Assembly: GCA_921293015.1 (NCBI GenBank)
Contig: OV121092.1
Span: 36,463,764-36,527,763 of the forward strand
Reading direction: 5' to 3'
DNA from: Phorcus lineatus
Lineage: Eukaryota > Mollusca > Gastropoda > Trochida > Trochidae
Length of the DNA stretch: 64,000 bases
Of the stretch, positions 1-12,069 are shown one piece after another. The translations under genes and the position numbers were made by a program. The notes beneath the pieces are model-generated. The model worked only from the letters and a program-made list of their open reading frames with translations. It made no database searches and had not been told where the DNA came from. The number at the start of each line of letters is the position of its first letter. The stretch's first letter is position 1.

Positions 1-208
1 AAACTTTCATCAAATGTACATCACATTGTGTTCTTTCGATTGAGCAATAGCAATTTCCTGTCCGGTTCTTGGTTTGGGCTCCAGATTCGAGCTTAAACAG
101 GTACAGATAGCTGATTTTGACCAAATTCGCGGGAAAAGACTGAGTCCAATATATGCATATTGTTGTAGCGAGCGCGATAACTTTCTTAAAAATGCATATT
201 TCTAAACC
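1..208. repeat. Reference monomer (M1) and its internal anatomy
   Basis: This monomer defines the coordinates used for variants. It is about 38.5% GC with 8 CpG sites. Landmarks are an odd dyad CACATTGTG at 22-30, CCAAT at 146-150 running into the 10-bp palindrome ATATGCATAT at 151-160, a second ATGCAT at 192-197, and an A-rich run at 188-192. Recurrent variable positions are 21 (T/C), 35 (A/T), 50 (G/C), 58 (C/A), 63 (C/T), 65 (G/A), 78 (G/C), 82 and 85, 121 (C/A), 132-133, 147, 150, 174 (G/A), 175 (C/T) and 193 (T/A). The stretches 89-120, 151-171 and 176-208 are nearly invariant. A weak internal echo, AACTTTC followed by AAATG, occurs at 179-194 and again at the start of the next monomer. 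Confidence 0.95.
146..160. other. CCAAT plus ATATGCATAT palindrome, once per monomer
   Basis: Shown for M1; it recurs every 208 bp. CCAAT abuts a TA-rich tract ending in a perfect 10-bp palindrome. The same segment can be read as a 6-bp inverted repeat CAATAT/ATATTG around a 4-base ATGC loop. Variants break the CCAAT part: GTCAAAT (for example M9, M21, M30), CCAAG (right half of the window) and TTCAAT (M210, M224). This is also where every TA-tract expansion in the window sits. A role as a protein-binding or fragile site is inference only. Confidence 0.6.
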
Positions 209-832
209 AAACTTTCATCAAATGTACATCACATTGTGTTCTATCGATTGAGCAATACCAATTTCCTGTCTGATTCTTGGTTTGGCCTCCAGATTCGAGC
301 TTAAACAGATACAGATAGCTGATTTTGACCAAATTCGCGGAAAAAGACTGAGTCCAATATATGCATATTGTTGTAGCGAGCGCGATAACTTTCTTAAAAA
401 TGCATATTTCTAAACCAAACTTTCATCAAATGTACATCACATTGTGTTCTATCGATTGAGCAATACCAATTTCCTGTCTGATTCTTGGTTTGGCCTCCAG
501 ATTCGAGCTTAAACAGGTACAGATAGCTGATTTTGACCAAATTCGCGGAAAAAGACTGAGTCCAATATATGCATATTGTTGTAGCGAGCGTGATAACTTT
601 CTTAAAAATGCATATTTCTAAACCAAACTTTCATCAAATGTACATCACATTGTGTTCTTTCGATTGAGCAATAGCAATTTCCTGTCCGGTTCTTGGTTTG
701 GCCTCAAGTTTCGAGCTTAAACAGGTACAGATAGCTGATTTTGACCAAATTCGCGGGAAAAGACTGAGTCCAATATATGCATATTGTTGTAGCGAGCGCG
801 ATAACTTTCTTAAAAATGCATATTTCTAAACC

Positions 833-3800
833 AAACTTTCATCAAATGTACACCACATTGTGTTCTATCGATTGAGCAATAGCAATTTCCTGTCCGATTC
901 TTGGTTTGGCCTCCAGATTCGAGCTTAAACAGGTACAGATAGCTGATTTTGAACAAATTCGCGAAAAAAGACTGAGTCCAATATATGCATATTGTTGTAG
1001 CGAGCGCGATAACTTTCTTAAAAAAGCATATTTCTAAACCAAACTTTCATCAAATGTACACCACATTGTGTTCTATCGATTGAGCAATACCAATTTCCTG
1101 TCCGATTGTTGGTTTGGCCTCAAGTTTCGAGCTTAAACAGGTACAGATAGCTGATTTTGACCAAATTCGCGGAAAAAGACTGAGTCCAATATATGCATAT
1201 TGTTGTAGCGAGCACGATAACTTTCTTAAAAATGCATATTTCTAAACCAAACTTTCATCAAATGTACATCACATTGTGTTCTATCGATTGAGCAATACCA
1301 ATTTCCTGTCCGATTCTTGGTTTGGGCTCCAGATTCGAGCTTAAACAGGTACAGATAGCTGATTTTGACCAAATTCGCGGAAAAAGACTGAGTCCAATAT
1401 ATGCATATTGTTGTAGCGAGCGCGATAACTTTCTTAAAAATGCATATTTCTAAACCAAACTTTCATCAAATGTACATCACATTGTGTTCTATCGATTGAG
1501 CAATACCAATTTCCTGTCTGATTCTTGGTTTGGCCTCTAGATTCGAGCTTAAACAGGTACAGATAGCTGATTTTGACCAAATTCGCGGAAAAAGACCGAG
1601 TCCAATATATGCATATTGTTGTAGCGAGCGTGATAACTTTCTTAAAAATGCATATTTCTAAACCAAACTTTCATCAAATGTACACCACATTGTGTTCTAT
1701 CGATTGAGCAATAGCAATTTCCTGTCCGGATCTTGGTTTGGCCTCAAGTTTCGAGCTTAAACAGGTACAGATAGCTGATTTTGACCAAATTCGCGGAAAA
1801 AGACTGAGTCAAATATATGCATATTGTTGTAGCGAGCACGATAACTTTCTTAAAAATGCATATTTCTAAACCAAACTTTCATCAAATGTACATCACATTG
1901 TGTTCTATCGATTGAGCAATACCAATTTCATGTCCGATTCTTGGTTTGGGCTCAAGATTCGAGCTTTAACAGGTACAGATAGCTGATTTTGACCAAATTC
2001 GCGGGAAAAGACTGAGTCCAATATATGCATATTGTTGTAGCGAGCGCGATAACTTTCTTAAAAATGCATATTTCTAAACCAAACTTTCATCAAATGTACA
2101 CCACATTGTGTTCTATCGATTGAGCAATAGCAATTTCCTGTCCGATTCTTGGTTTGGGCTCCAGATTCGAGCTTAAACAGGTACAGATAGCTGATTTTGA
2201 CCAAATTCGCGGAAAAAGACTGAGTCCAATATATGCATATTGTTGTAGCGAGCACGATAACTTTCTTAAAAATGCATATTTCTAAACCAAACTTTCATCA
2301 AATGTACACCACATTGTGTTCTATCGATTGAGCAATACCCATTTCCTGTCCGATTCTTGGTTTGGGCTCCAGATTCGAGCTTAAACAGGTACAGATAGCT
2401 GATTTTGACCAAATTCGCGGAAAAAGACTGAGTCCAATATATGCATATTGTTGTAGCGAGCACGATAACTTTCTTAAAAATGCATATTTCTAAACCAAAC
2501 TTTCATCAAATGTACACCACATTGTGTTCTATCGATTGAGCAATAGCAATTTCCTGTCCGATTCTTGGTTTGGGCTCCAGATTCGAGCTTAAACAGGTAC
2601 AGATAGCTGATTTTGACCAAATTCGCGGAAAAAGACTGAGTCCAATATATGCATATTGTTGTAGCGAGCGCGATAACTTTCTTAAAAATGCATATTTCTA
2701 AACCAAACTTTCATCAAATGTACATCACATTGTGTTCTATCGATTGAGCAATACCAATTTCCTGTCTGATTCTTGGTTTGGGCTCAAGATTCGAGCTTAA
2801 ACAGGTACAGATAGCTGATTTTGACCAAATTCGCGGAAAAAGACTGAGTCCAATATATGCATATTGTTGTAGCGAGCGTGATAACTTTCTTAAAGATGCA
2901 TATTTCTAAACCAAACTTTCATCAAATGTACTTCACATTGTGTTCTTTCGATTGAGCAATAGCAATTTCCTGTCCGATTCTTGGTTTGGCCTCCAGATTC
3001 GAGCTTAAACAGGTACAGATAGCTGATTTTGAACAAATTCGCGAAAAAAGACTGAGTCCAATATATGCATATTGTTGTAGCGAGCGCGATAACTTTCTTA
3101 AAAAAGCATATTTCTAAACCAAACTTTCATCAAATGTACACCACATTGTGTTCTATCGATTGAGCAATACCAATTTCCTGTCCGGTTCTTGGTTTGGCCT
3201 CAAGTTTCGAGCTTAAACAGGTACAGATAGCTGATTTTGACCAAATTCGCGGGAAAAGACTGAGTCCAATATATGCATATTGTTGTAGCGAGCGCGATAA
3301 CTTTCTTAAAAATGCATATTTCTAAACCAAACTTTCATCAAATGTACACCACATTGTGTTCTATCGATTGAGCAATAGCAATTTCCTGTCCGATTCTTGG
3401 TTTGGCCTCCAGATTCGAGCTTAAACAGGTACAGATAGCTGATTTTGAACAAATTCGCGAAAAAAGACTGAGTCCAATATATGCATATTGTTGTAGCGAG
3501 CGCGATAACTTTCTTAAAAAAGCATATTTCTAAACCAAACTTTCATCAAATGTACACCACATTGTGTTCTATCGATTGAGCAATACCAATTTCCTGTCCG
3601 GTTCTTGGTTTGGCCTCAAGTTTCGAGCTTAAACAGGTACAGATAGCTGATTTTGACCAAATTCGCGGAAAAAGACTGAGTCCAATATATGCATATTGTT
3701 GTAGCGAGCACGATAACTTTCTTAAAAATGCATATTTCTAAACCAAACTTTCATCAAATGTACATCACATTGTGTTCTATCGATTGAGCAATACCAATTT

Positions 3801-4784
3801 CCTGTCCGATTCTTGGTTTGGGCTCCAGATTCGAGCTTAAACAGGTACAGATAGCTGATTTTGACCAAATTCGCGGAAAAAGACTGAGTCCAATATATGC
3901 ATATTGTTGTAGCGAGCGCGATAACTTTCTTAAAAATGCATATTTCTAAACCAAACTTTCATCAAATGTACATCACATTGTGTTCTATCGATTGAGCAAT
4001 ACCAATTTCCTGTCTGATTCTTGGTTTGGCCTCTAGATTCGAGCTTAAACAGGTACAGATAGCTGATTTTGACCAAATTCGCGGAAAAAGACCGAGTCCA
4101 ATATATGCATATTGTTGTAGCGAGCGTGATAACTTTCTTAAAAATGCATATTTCTAAACCAAACTTTCATCAAATGTACACCACATTGTGTTCTATCGAT
4201 TGAGCAATAGCAATTTCCTGTCCGGTTCTTGGTTTGGCCTCAAGTTTCGAGCTTAAACAGGTACAGATAGCTGATTTTGACCAAATTCGCGGAAAAAGAC
4301 TGAGTCAAATATATGCATATTGTTGTAGCGAGCGCGATAACTTTCTTAAAAATGCATATTTCTAAACCAAACTTTCATCAAATGTACATCACATTGTGTT
4401 CTATCGATTGAGCAATACCAATTTCATGTCCGATTCTTGGTTTGGGCTCAAGATTCGAGCTTTAACAGGTACAGATAGCTGATTTTGACCAAATTCGCGG
4501 GAAAAGACTGAGTCCAATATATGCATATTGTTGTAGCGAGCGCGATAACTTTCTTAAAAATGCATATTTCTAAACCAAACTTTCATCAAATGTACACCAC
4601 ATTGTGTTCTATCGATTGAGCAATAGCAATTTCCTGTCCGATTCTTGGTTTGGGCTCCAGATTCGAGCTTAAACAGGTACAGATAGCTGATTTTGACCAA
4701 ATTCGCGGAAAAAGACTGAGTCCAATATATGCATATTGTTGTAGCGAGCGCGATAACTTTCTTAAAAATGCATATTTCTAAACC
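833..4784. repeat. 12-monomer higher-order repeat, two partial copies
   Basis: Monomers M5-M11 (833-2288) recur as M17-M23 (3329-4784) at an offset of 2,496 bp, exactly 12 monomers. Diagnostic marks shared in order are GAACAAATTCGCGAA with AAAAAAGCAT, then GGCCTCTAG with GACCGAG and GCGTGAT, then GTCAAATAT, then the unusual GCTTTAAC at monomer position 91-98. The intervening M12-M16 differ, so the HOR is imperfect. Small differences include TCCGGATC in M9 against TCCGGTTC in M21. Confidence 0.8.
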
Positions 4785-7696
4785 AAACTTTCATCAAATG
4801 TACACCACATTGTGTCCTTTCGATTGAGCAATAGCAATTTCCTGTCCGATTCTTGGTTTGGCCTCAAGTTTCGAGCTTAAACAGGTACAGATAGCTGATT
4901 TTGACCAAATTCGCGGAAAAAGACTGAGTCCAATATATGCATATTGTTGTAGCGAGCGCGATAACTTTCTTAAAAAAGCATATTTCTAAACCAAACTTTC
5001 ATTAAATGTACACCACATTGTGTTCTATCGATTGAGCAATACCAATTTCCTGTCCGGTTCTTGGTTTGGCCTCAAGTTTCGAGCTTAAACAGGTACAGAT
5101 AGCTGATTTTGACCAAATTCGCGGATAAAGACTGAGTCCAATATATGCATATTGTTGTAGCGAGCACGATAACTTTCTTAAAAATGCATATTTCTAAACC
5201 AAACTTTCATCAAATGTACACCACATTGTGTTCTATCGATTGAGCAATAGCAATTTCCTGTCCGGTTCTTGGTTTGGCCTCAAGTTTCGAGCTTAAACAG
5301 GTACAGATAGCTGATTTTGACCAAATTCGCGGAAAAAGACTGAGTCAAATATATGCATATTGTTGTAGCGAGCACGATAACTTTCTTAAAAATGCATATT
5401 TCTAAACCAAACTTTCATCAAATGTACATCACAGTGTGTTCTATCGATTGAGCAATACCAATTTCATGTCCGATTCTTGGTTTGGGCTCAAGATTCGAGC
5501 TTAAACAGGTACAGATAGCTGATTTTGACCAAATTCGCGGAAAAAGACTGAGTCCAATATATGCATATTGTTGTAGCGAGCGCGATAACTTTCTTAAAAA
5601 TGCATATTTCTAAACCAAACTTTCATCAAATGTACATCACATTGTGTTCTATCGATTGAGCAATACCAATTTCCTGTCCGGTTCTTGGTTTGGCCTCAAG
5701 TTTCGAGCTTAAACAGGTACAGATAGCTGATTTTGACCAAATTCGCGGAAAAAGACTGAGTCCAATATATGCATATTGTTGTAGCGAGCGCGATAACTTT
5801 CTTAAAAATGCATATTTCTAAACCAAACTTTCATCAAATGTACATCACATTGTGTTCTATCGATTGAGCAATACCAATTTCCTGTCTGATTCTTGGTTTG
5901 GCCTCTAGATTCGAGCTTAAACAGGTACAGATAGCTGATTTTGACCAAATTCGCGGAAAAAGACCGAGTCCAATATATGCATATTGTTGTAGCGAGCGTG
6001 ATAACTTTCTTAAAAATGCATATTTCTAAACCAAACTTTCATCAAATGTACACCACATTGTGTTCTATCGATTGAGCAATAGCAATTTCCTGTCCGGTTC
6101 TTGGTTTGGCCTCAAGTTTCGAGCTTAAACAGGTACAGATAGCTGATTTTGACCAAATTCGCGGAAAAAGACTGAGTCAAATATATGCATATTGTTGTAG
6201 CGAGCACGATAACTTTCTTAAAAATGCATATTTCTAAACCAAACTTTCATCAAATGTACATCACATTGTGTTCTATCGATTGAGCAATACCAATTTCATG
6301 TCCGATTCTTGGTTTGGGCTCAAGATTCGAGCTTTAACAGGTACAGATAGCTGATTTTGACCAAATTCGCGGGAAAAGACTGAGTCCAATATATGCATAT
6401 TGTTGTAGCGAGCGCGATAACTTTCTTAAAAATGCATATTTCTAAACCAAACTTTCATCAAATGTACACCACATTGTGTTCTATCGATTGAGCAATACCA
6501 ATTTCCTGTCCGATTCTTGGTTTGGGCTCCAGATTCGAGCTTAAACAGGTACAGATAGCTGATTTTGACCAAATTCGCGGAAAAAGACTGAGTCCAATAT
6601 ATGCATATTGTTGTAGCGAGCGCGATAACTTTCTTAAAAATGCATATTTCTAAACCAAACTTTCATCAAATGTACACCACATTGTGTTCTATCGATTGAG
6701 CAATACCAATTTCCTGTCTGATTCTTGGTTTGGCCTCCAGATTCGAGCTTAAAAAGGTACAGATAGCTGATTTTGACCAAATTCGCGGAAAAAGACTGAG
6801 TCCAATATATGCATATTGTTGTAGCGAGCGCGATAACTTTCTTAAAAATGCATATTTCTAAACCAAACTTTCATCAAATGTACACCACATTGTGTCCTTT
6901 CGATTGAGCAATAGCAATTTCCTGTCCGATTCTTGGTTTGGCCTCAAGTTTCGAGCTTAAACAGGTACAGATAGCTGATTTTGACCAAATTCGCGGAAAA
7001 AGACTGAGTCCAATATATGCATATTGTTGTAGCGAGCGCGATAACTTTCTTAAAAAAGCATATTTCTAAACCAAACTTTCATTAAATGTACACCACATTG
7101 TGTTCTATCGATTGAGCAATACCAATTTCCTGTCCGGTTCTTGGTTTGGCCTCAAGTTTCGAGCTTAAACAGGTACAGATAGCTGATTTTGACCAAATTC
7201 GCGGAAAAAGACTGAGTCCAATATATGCATATTGTTGTAGCGAGCACGATAACTTTCTTAAAAATGCATATTTCTAAACCAAACTTTCATCAAATGTACA
7301 CCACATTGTGTTCTATCGATTGAGCAATAGCAATTTCATGTCCGGTTCTTGGTTTGGCCTCAAGTTTCGAGCTTAAACAGGTACAGATAGCTGATTTTGA
7401 CCAAATTCGCGGAAAAAGACTGAGTCAAATATATGCATATTGTTGTAGCGAGCACGATAACTTTCTTAAAAATGCATATTTCTAAACCAAACTTTCATCA
7501 AATGTACATCACATTGTGTTCTATCGATTGAGCAATACCAATTTCATGTCCGATTCTTGGTTTGGGCTCAAGATTCGAGCTTAAACAGGTACAGATAGCT
7601 GATTTTGACCAAATTCGCGGAAAAAGACTGAGTCCAATATATGCATATTGTTGTAGCGAGCGCGATAACTTTCTTAAAAATGCATATTTCTAAACC
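3953..7696. repeat. 9/10-monomer higher-order repeat
   Basis: M20-M22 (3953-4576) recur at 5825-6448, offset 9 monomers (1,872 bp). M24-M27 (4785-5616) recur at 6865-7696, offset 10 monomers (2,080 bp), marked by ATTAAATG at 4993 and again at 7073. The change of offset is explained by one extra monomer in the second copy, M33 (6657-6864), which carries TTAAAAAGGTAC. The copies are therefore a 9-mer unit and a 10-mer derivative. Confidence 0.8.
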
Positions 7697-8736
7697 AAAC
7701 TTTCATCAAATGTACACCACATTGTGTTCTATCGATTGAGCAATAGCAATTTCCTGTCCGGTTCTTGGTTTGGCCTCAAGTTTCGAGCTTAAACAGGTAC
7801 AGATAGCTGATTTTGACCAAATTCGCGGAAAAAGACTGAGTCAAATATATGCATATTGTTGTAGCGAGCACGATAACTTTCTTAAAAATGCATATTTCTA
7901 AACCAAACTTTCATCAAATGTACATCACATTGTGTTCTATCGATTGAGCAATACCAATTTCATGTCCGATTCTTGGTTTGGGCTCAAGATTCGAGCTTAA
8001 ACAGGTACAGATAGCTGATTTTGACCAAATTCGCGGAAAAAGACTGAGTCCAATATATGCATATTGTTGTAGCGAGCGCGATAACTTTCTTAAAAATGCA
8101 TATTTCTAAACCAAACTTTCATCAAATGTACACCACATTGTGTCCTTTCGATTGAGCAATAGCAATTTCCTGTCCGATTCTTGGTTTGGCCTCCAGATTC
8201 GAGCTTAAACAGGTACAGATAGCTGATTTTGAACAAATTCGCGGAAAAAGACTGAGTCCAATATATGCATATTGTTGTAGCGAGCACGATAACTTTCTTA
8301 AAAATGCATATTTCTAAACCAAACTTTCATCAAATGTACACCACATTGTGTTCTATCGATTGAGCAATAGCAATTTTCTGTCCGGTTCTTGGTTTGGCCT
8401 CAAGTTTCGAGCTTAAACAGGTACAGATAGCTGATATTGACCAAATTCGCGGAAAAAGACTGAGTCAAATATATGCATATTGTTGTAGCGAGCACGATAA
8501 CTTTCTTAAAAATGCATATTTCTAAACCAAACTTTCATCAAATGTACATCACATTGTGTTCTATCGATTGAGCAATACCAATTTCATGTCCGATTCTTGG
8601 TTTGGGCTCAAGATTCGAGCTTAAACAGGTACAGATAGCTGATTTTGACATAATTCGCGGGAAAAGACTGAGTCCAATATATGCATATTGTTGTAGCGAG
8701 CGCGATAACTTTCTTAAAAATGCATATTTCTAAACC
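7281..8736. repeat. Dimeric repeat (416 bp), three copies, one displaced
   Basis: The pair 'CAAGTTT with GTCAAATAT and GCACGAT' followed by 'CATGTCCGATTC with GGGCTCAAG' occurs at 7281-7696, 7697-8112 and 8321-8736. A single unrelated-type monomer (M40, 8113-8320) separates the second and third copies. The third copy carries private changes (GATATTG, GACATAATTC, TTTTCTGTCC), so it has diverged since duplication. Confidence 0.7.
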
Positions 8737-8944
8737 AAACTTTCATCAAATGTACACCACATTGTGTTCTATCGATTGAGCAATAGCAATTTCCTGTCCG
8801 ATTCTTGGTTTGGGCTCCAGATTCGAGCTTAAACAGGTACAGATAGCTGATTTTGACCAAATTCGCGGAAAAAGACTGAGTCCAATATATGCATATTGTT
8901 GTAGCGAGCGCGATAACTTTCTTAAAAATGCATATTTCTAAACC

Positions 8945-11900
8945 AAACTTTCATCAAATGTACATCACATTGTGTTCTATCGATTGAGCAATACCAATTT
9001 CCTCTCTGATTCTTGGTTTGGCCTCCAGATTCGAGCTTAAACAGGTACAGATAGCTGATTTTGACCAAATTCGCGGAAAAAGACTGAGTCCAATATATGC
9101 ATATTGTTGTAGCGAGCGTGATAACTTTCTTAAAAATGCATATTTCTAAACCAAACTTTCATCAAATGTACATCACATTGTGTCCTTTCGATTGAGCAAT
9201 AGCAATTTCCTGTCCGATTCTTGGTTTGGCCTCCAGATTCGAGCTTAAACAGGTACAGATAGCTGATTTTGAACAAATTCGCGAAAAAAGACTGAGTCCA
9301 ATATATGCATATTGTTGTAGCGAGCGCGATAACTTTCTTAAAAAAGCATATTTCTAAACCAAACTTTCATCAAATGTACACCACATTGTGTTCTATCGAT
9401 TGAGCAATACCAATTTCCTGTCCGGTTCTTGGTTTGGCCTCAAGTTTCGAGCTTAAACAGGTACAGATAGCTGATTTTGACCAAATTCGCGGAAAAAGAC
9501 TGAGTCCAATATATGCATATTGTTGTAGCGAGCACGATAACTTTCTTAAAAATGCATATTTCTAAACCAAACTTTCATCAAATGTACACCACATTGTGTT
9601 CTTTCGATTGAGCAATAGCAATTTCCTGTCCGATTCTTGGTTTGGCCTCCAGATTCGAGCTTAAACAGGTACAGATAGCTGATTTTGAACAAATTCGCGG
9701 AAAAAGACTGAGTCCAATATATGCATATTGTTGTAGCGAGCGCGATAACTTTCTTAAAAAAGCATATTTCTAAACCAAACTTTCATCAAATGTACACCAC
9801 ATTGTGTTCTATCGATTGAGCAATACCAATTTCCTGTCCGGTTCTTGGTTTGGCCTCAAGTTTCGAGCTTAAACAGGTACAGATAGCTGATTTTGACCAA
9901 ATTCGCGGAAAAAGACTGAGTCCAATATATGCATATTGTTGTAGCGAGCACGATAACTTTCTTAAAAATGCATATTTCTAAACCAAACTTTCATCAAATG
10001 TACACCACATTGTGTTCTATCGATTGAGCAATAGCAATTTCCTGTCCGGTTCTTGGTTTGGCCTCAAGTTTCGAGCTTAAACAGGTACAGATAGCTGATT
10101 TTGACCAAATTCGCGGAAAAAGACTGAGTCCAATATATGCATATTGTTGTAGCGAGCGCGATAACTTTCTTAAAAATGCATATTTCTAAACCAAACTTTC
10201 ATCAAATGTACACCACATTGTGTTCTATCGATTGAGCAATAGCAATTTCCTGTCCGATTCTTGGTTTGGGCTCCAGATTCGAGCTTAAACAGGTACAGAT
10301 AGCTGATTTTGACCAAATTCGCGGAAAAAGACTGAGTCCAATATATGCATATTGTTGTAGCGAGCGCGATAACTTTCTTAAAAATGCATATTTCTAAACC
10401 AAACTTTCATCAAATGTACATCACATTGTGTTCTATCGATTGAGCAATACCAATTTCCTGTCTGATTCTTGGTTTGGCCTCCAGATTCGAGCTTAAACAG
10501 GTACAGATAGCTGATTTTGACCAAATTCGCGGAAAAAGACTGAGTCCAATATATGCATATTGTTGTAGCGAGCGTGATAACTTTCTTAAAAATGCATATT
10601 TCTAAACCAAACTTTCATCAAATGTACATCACATTGTGTTCTTTCGATTGAGCAATAGCAATTTCCTGTCCGATTCTTGGTTTGGCCTCCAGATTCGAGC
10701 TTAAACAGGTACAGATAGCTGATTTTGAACAAATTCGCGGAAAAAGACTGAGTCCAATATATGCATATTGTTGTAGCGAGCACGATAACTTTCTTAAAAA
10801 TGCATATTTTTAAACCAAACTTTCATCAAATGTACATCACACGTCATTGTGTTCTATCGATTGAGCAATACCAATTTCCTGTCCGGTTCTTGGTTTGGCC
10901 TCAAGTTTCGAGCTTAAACAGGTACAGATAGCTGATTTTGACCAAATTCGCGGGAAAAGACTGAGTCCAATATATGCATATTGTTGTAGCGAGCGCGATA
11001 ACTTTCTTAAAAATGCATATTTCTAAACCAAACTTTCATCAAATGTACACTACATTGTGTTCTATCGATTGAGCAATAGCAATTTCCTGTCCGATTCTTG
11101 GTTTGGCCTCCAGATTCGAGCTTAAACAGGTACAGATAGCTGATTTTGAACAAATTCGCGAAAAAAGACTGAGTCCAATATATGCATATTGTTGTAGCGA
11201 GCGCGATAACTTTCTTAAAAAAGCATATTTCTAAACCAAACTTTCATCAAATGTACATCACATTGTGTTCTATCGATTGAGCAATACCAATTTCCTGTCT
11301 GATTCTTGGTTTGGCCTCCAGATTCGAGCTTAAAAAGGTACAGATAGCTGATTTTGACCAAATTCGCGGAAAAAGACTGAGTCCAATATATGCATATTGT
11401 TGTAGCGAGCGTGATAACTTTCTTAAAAATGCATATTTCTAAACCAAACTTTCATCAAATGTACATCACATTGTGTCCTTTCGATTGAGCAATAGCAATT
11501 TCCTGTCCGATTCTTGGTTTGGCCTCAAGTTTCGAGCTTAAACAGGTACAGATAGCTGATTTTGACCAAATTCGCGGAAAAAGACTGAGTCCAATATATG
11601 CATATTGTTGTAGCGAGCACGATAACTTTCTTAAAAATGCATATTTCTAAACCAAACTTTCATCAAATGTACACCACATTGTGTTCTATCGATTGAGCAA
11701 TAGCAATTTCATGTCCGATTCTTGGTTTGGGCTCCAGATTCGAGCTTAAACAGGTACAGATAGCTGATTTTGACCAAATTCGCGGAAAAAGACTGAGTCC
11801 AATATATGCATATTGTTGTAGCGAGCGCGATAACTTTCTTAAAAATGCATATTTCTAAACCAAACTTTCATCAAATGTACACCACATTGTGTTCTATCGA

Positions 11901-12069
11901 TTGAGCAATAGCAATTTCCTGTCCGATTCTTGGTTTGGCCTCCAGATTCGAGCTTAAACAGGTACAGATAGCTGATTTTGACCAAATTCGCGGAAAAAGA
12001 CTGAGTCCAATATATGCATATTGTTGTAGCGAGCGCGATAACTTTCTTAAAAATGCATATTTCTAAACC
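8945..12069. repeat. 15-monomer HOR, copy 1 (M44-M58)
   Basis: The block is 3,125 bp, 15 monomers plus a 5-bp insertion. It opens with the marker CCTCTCTGA and holds M45-M49, an alternation of GAAC/AAAAAAG monomers with CAAGTTT/GCAC monomers. Near its middle it carries the 5-bp insertion and the neighbouring CATATTTTTAAACC change. The same order of variants follows in the adjoining block 12070-15817. Confidence 0.85.
10841..10845. other. 5-bp insertion ACGTC in monomer M53
   Basis: CATCAC-ATTGTG is interrupted by five bases. With the change CATATTTTTAAACC just upstream it forms a private two-site haplotype found only here and at 14589. It shifts the array phase by +5. Confidence 0.95.

Noticed and set aside
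35-52. CENP-B box resemblance (TTCG followed by ATTGA in TTCTTTCGATTGAGC monomers; also ATTCGCGGGA)
   Set aside because: The first candidate has the TTCG and spaced A but lacks the CGGG half. The second has TTCG directly next to CGGG with the wrong spacing. Neither fits the canonical box.
191-200. Octamer-like element ATGCATAT (cf. ATGCAAAT)
   Set aside because: One base off the consensus, in an AT-rich satellite and present in every monomer; there is no evidence for promoter function.
179-224. 208-bp monomer as an ancient duplication of a smaller unit (AACTTTC...AAATG echo, two ATGCATAT copies 39 bp apart)
   Set aside because: The matches are short and the two spacings (about 31 and 39 bp) disagree. 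The rest of the monomer shows no internal period.
2058-2255. Recurrent 65-codon minus-strand open frame, seen dozens of times along the array at the same monomer position
   Set aside because: The frame is a by-product of the monomer sequence. 208 is not a multiple of 3, so it cannot run on into the next monomer. Its changes follow HOR subtypes rather than coding constraint, and no domain or ribosome-binding context is visible.
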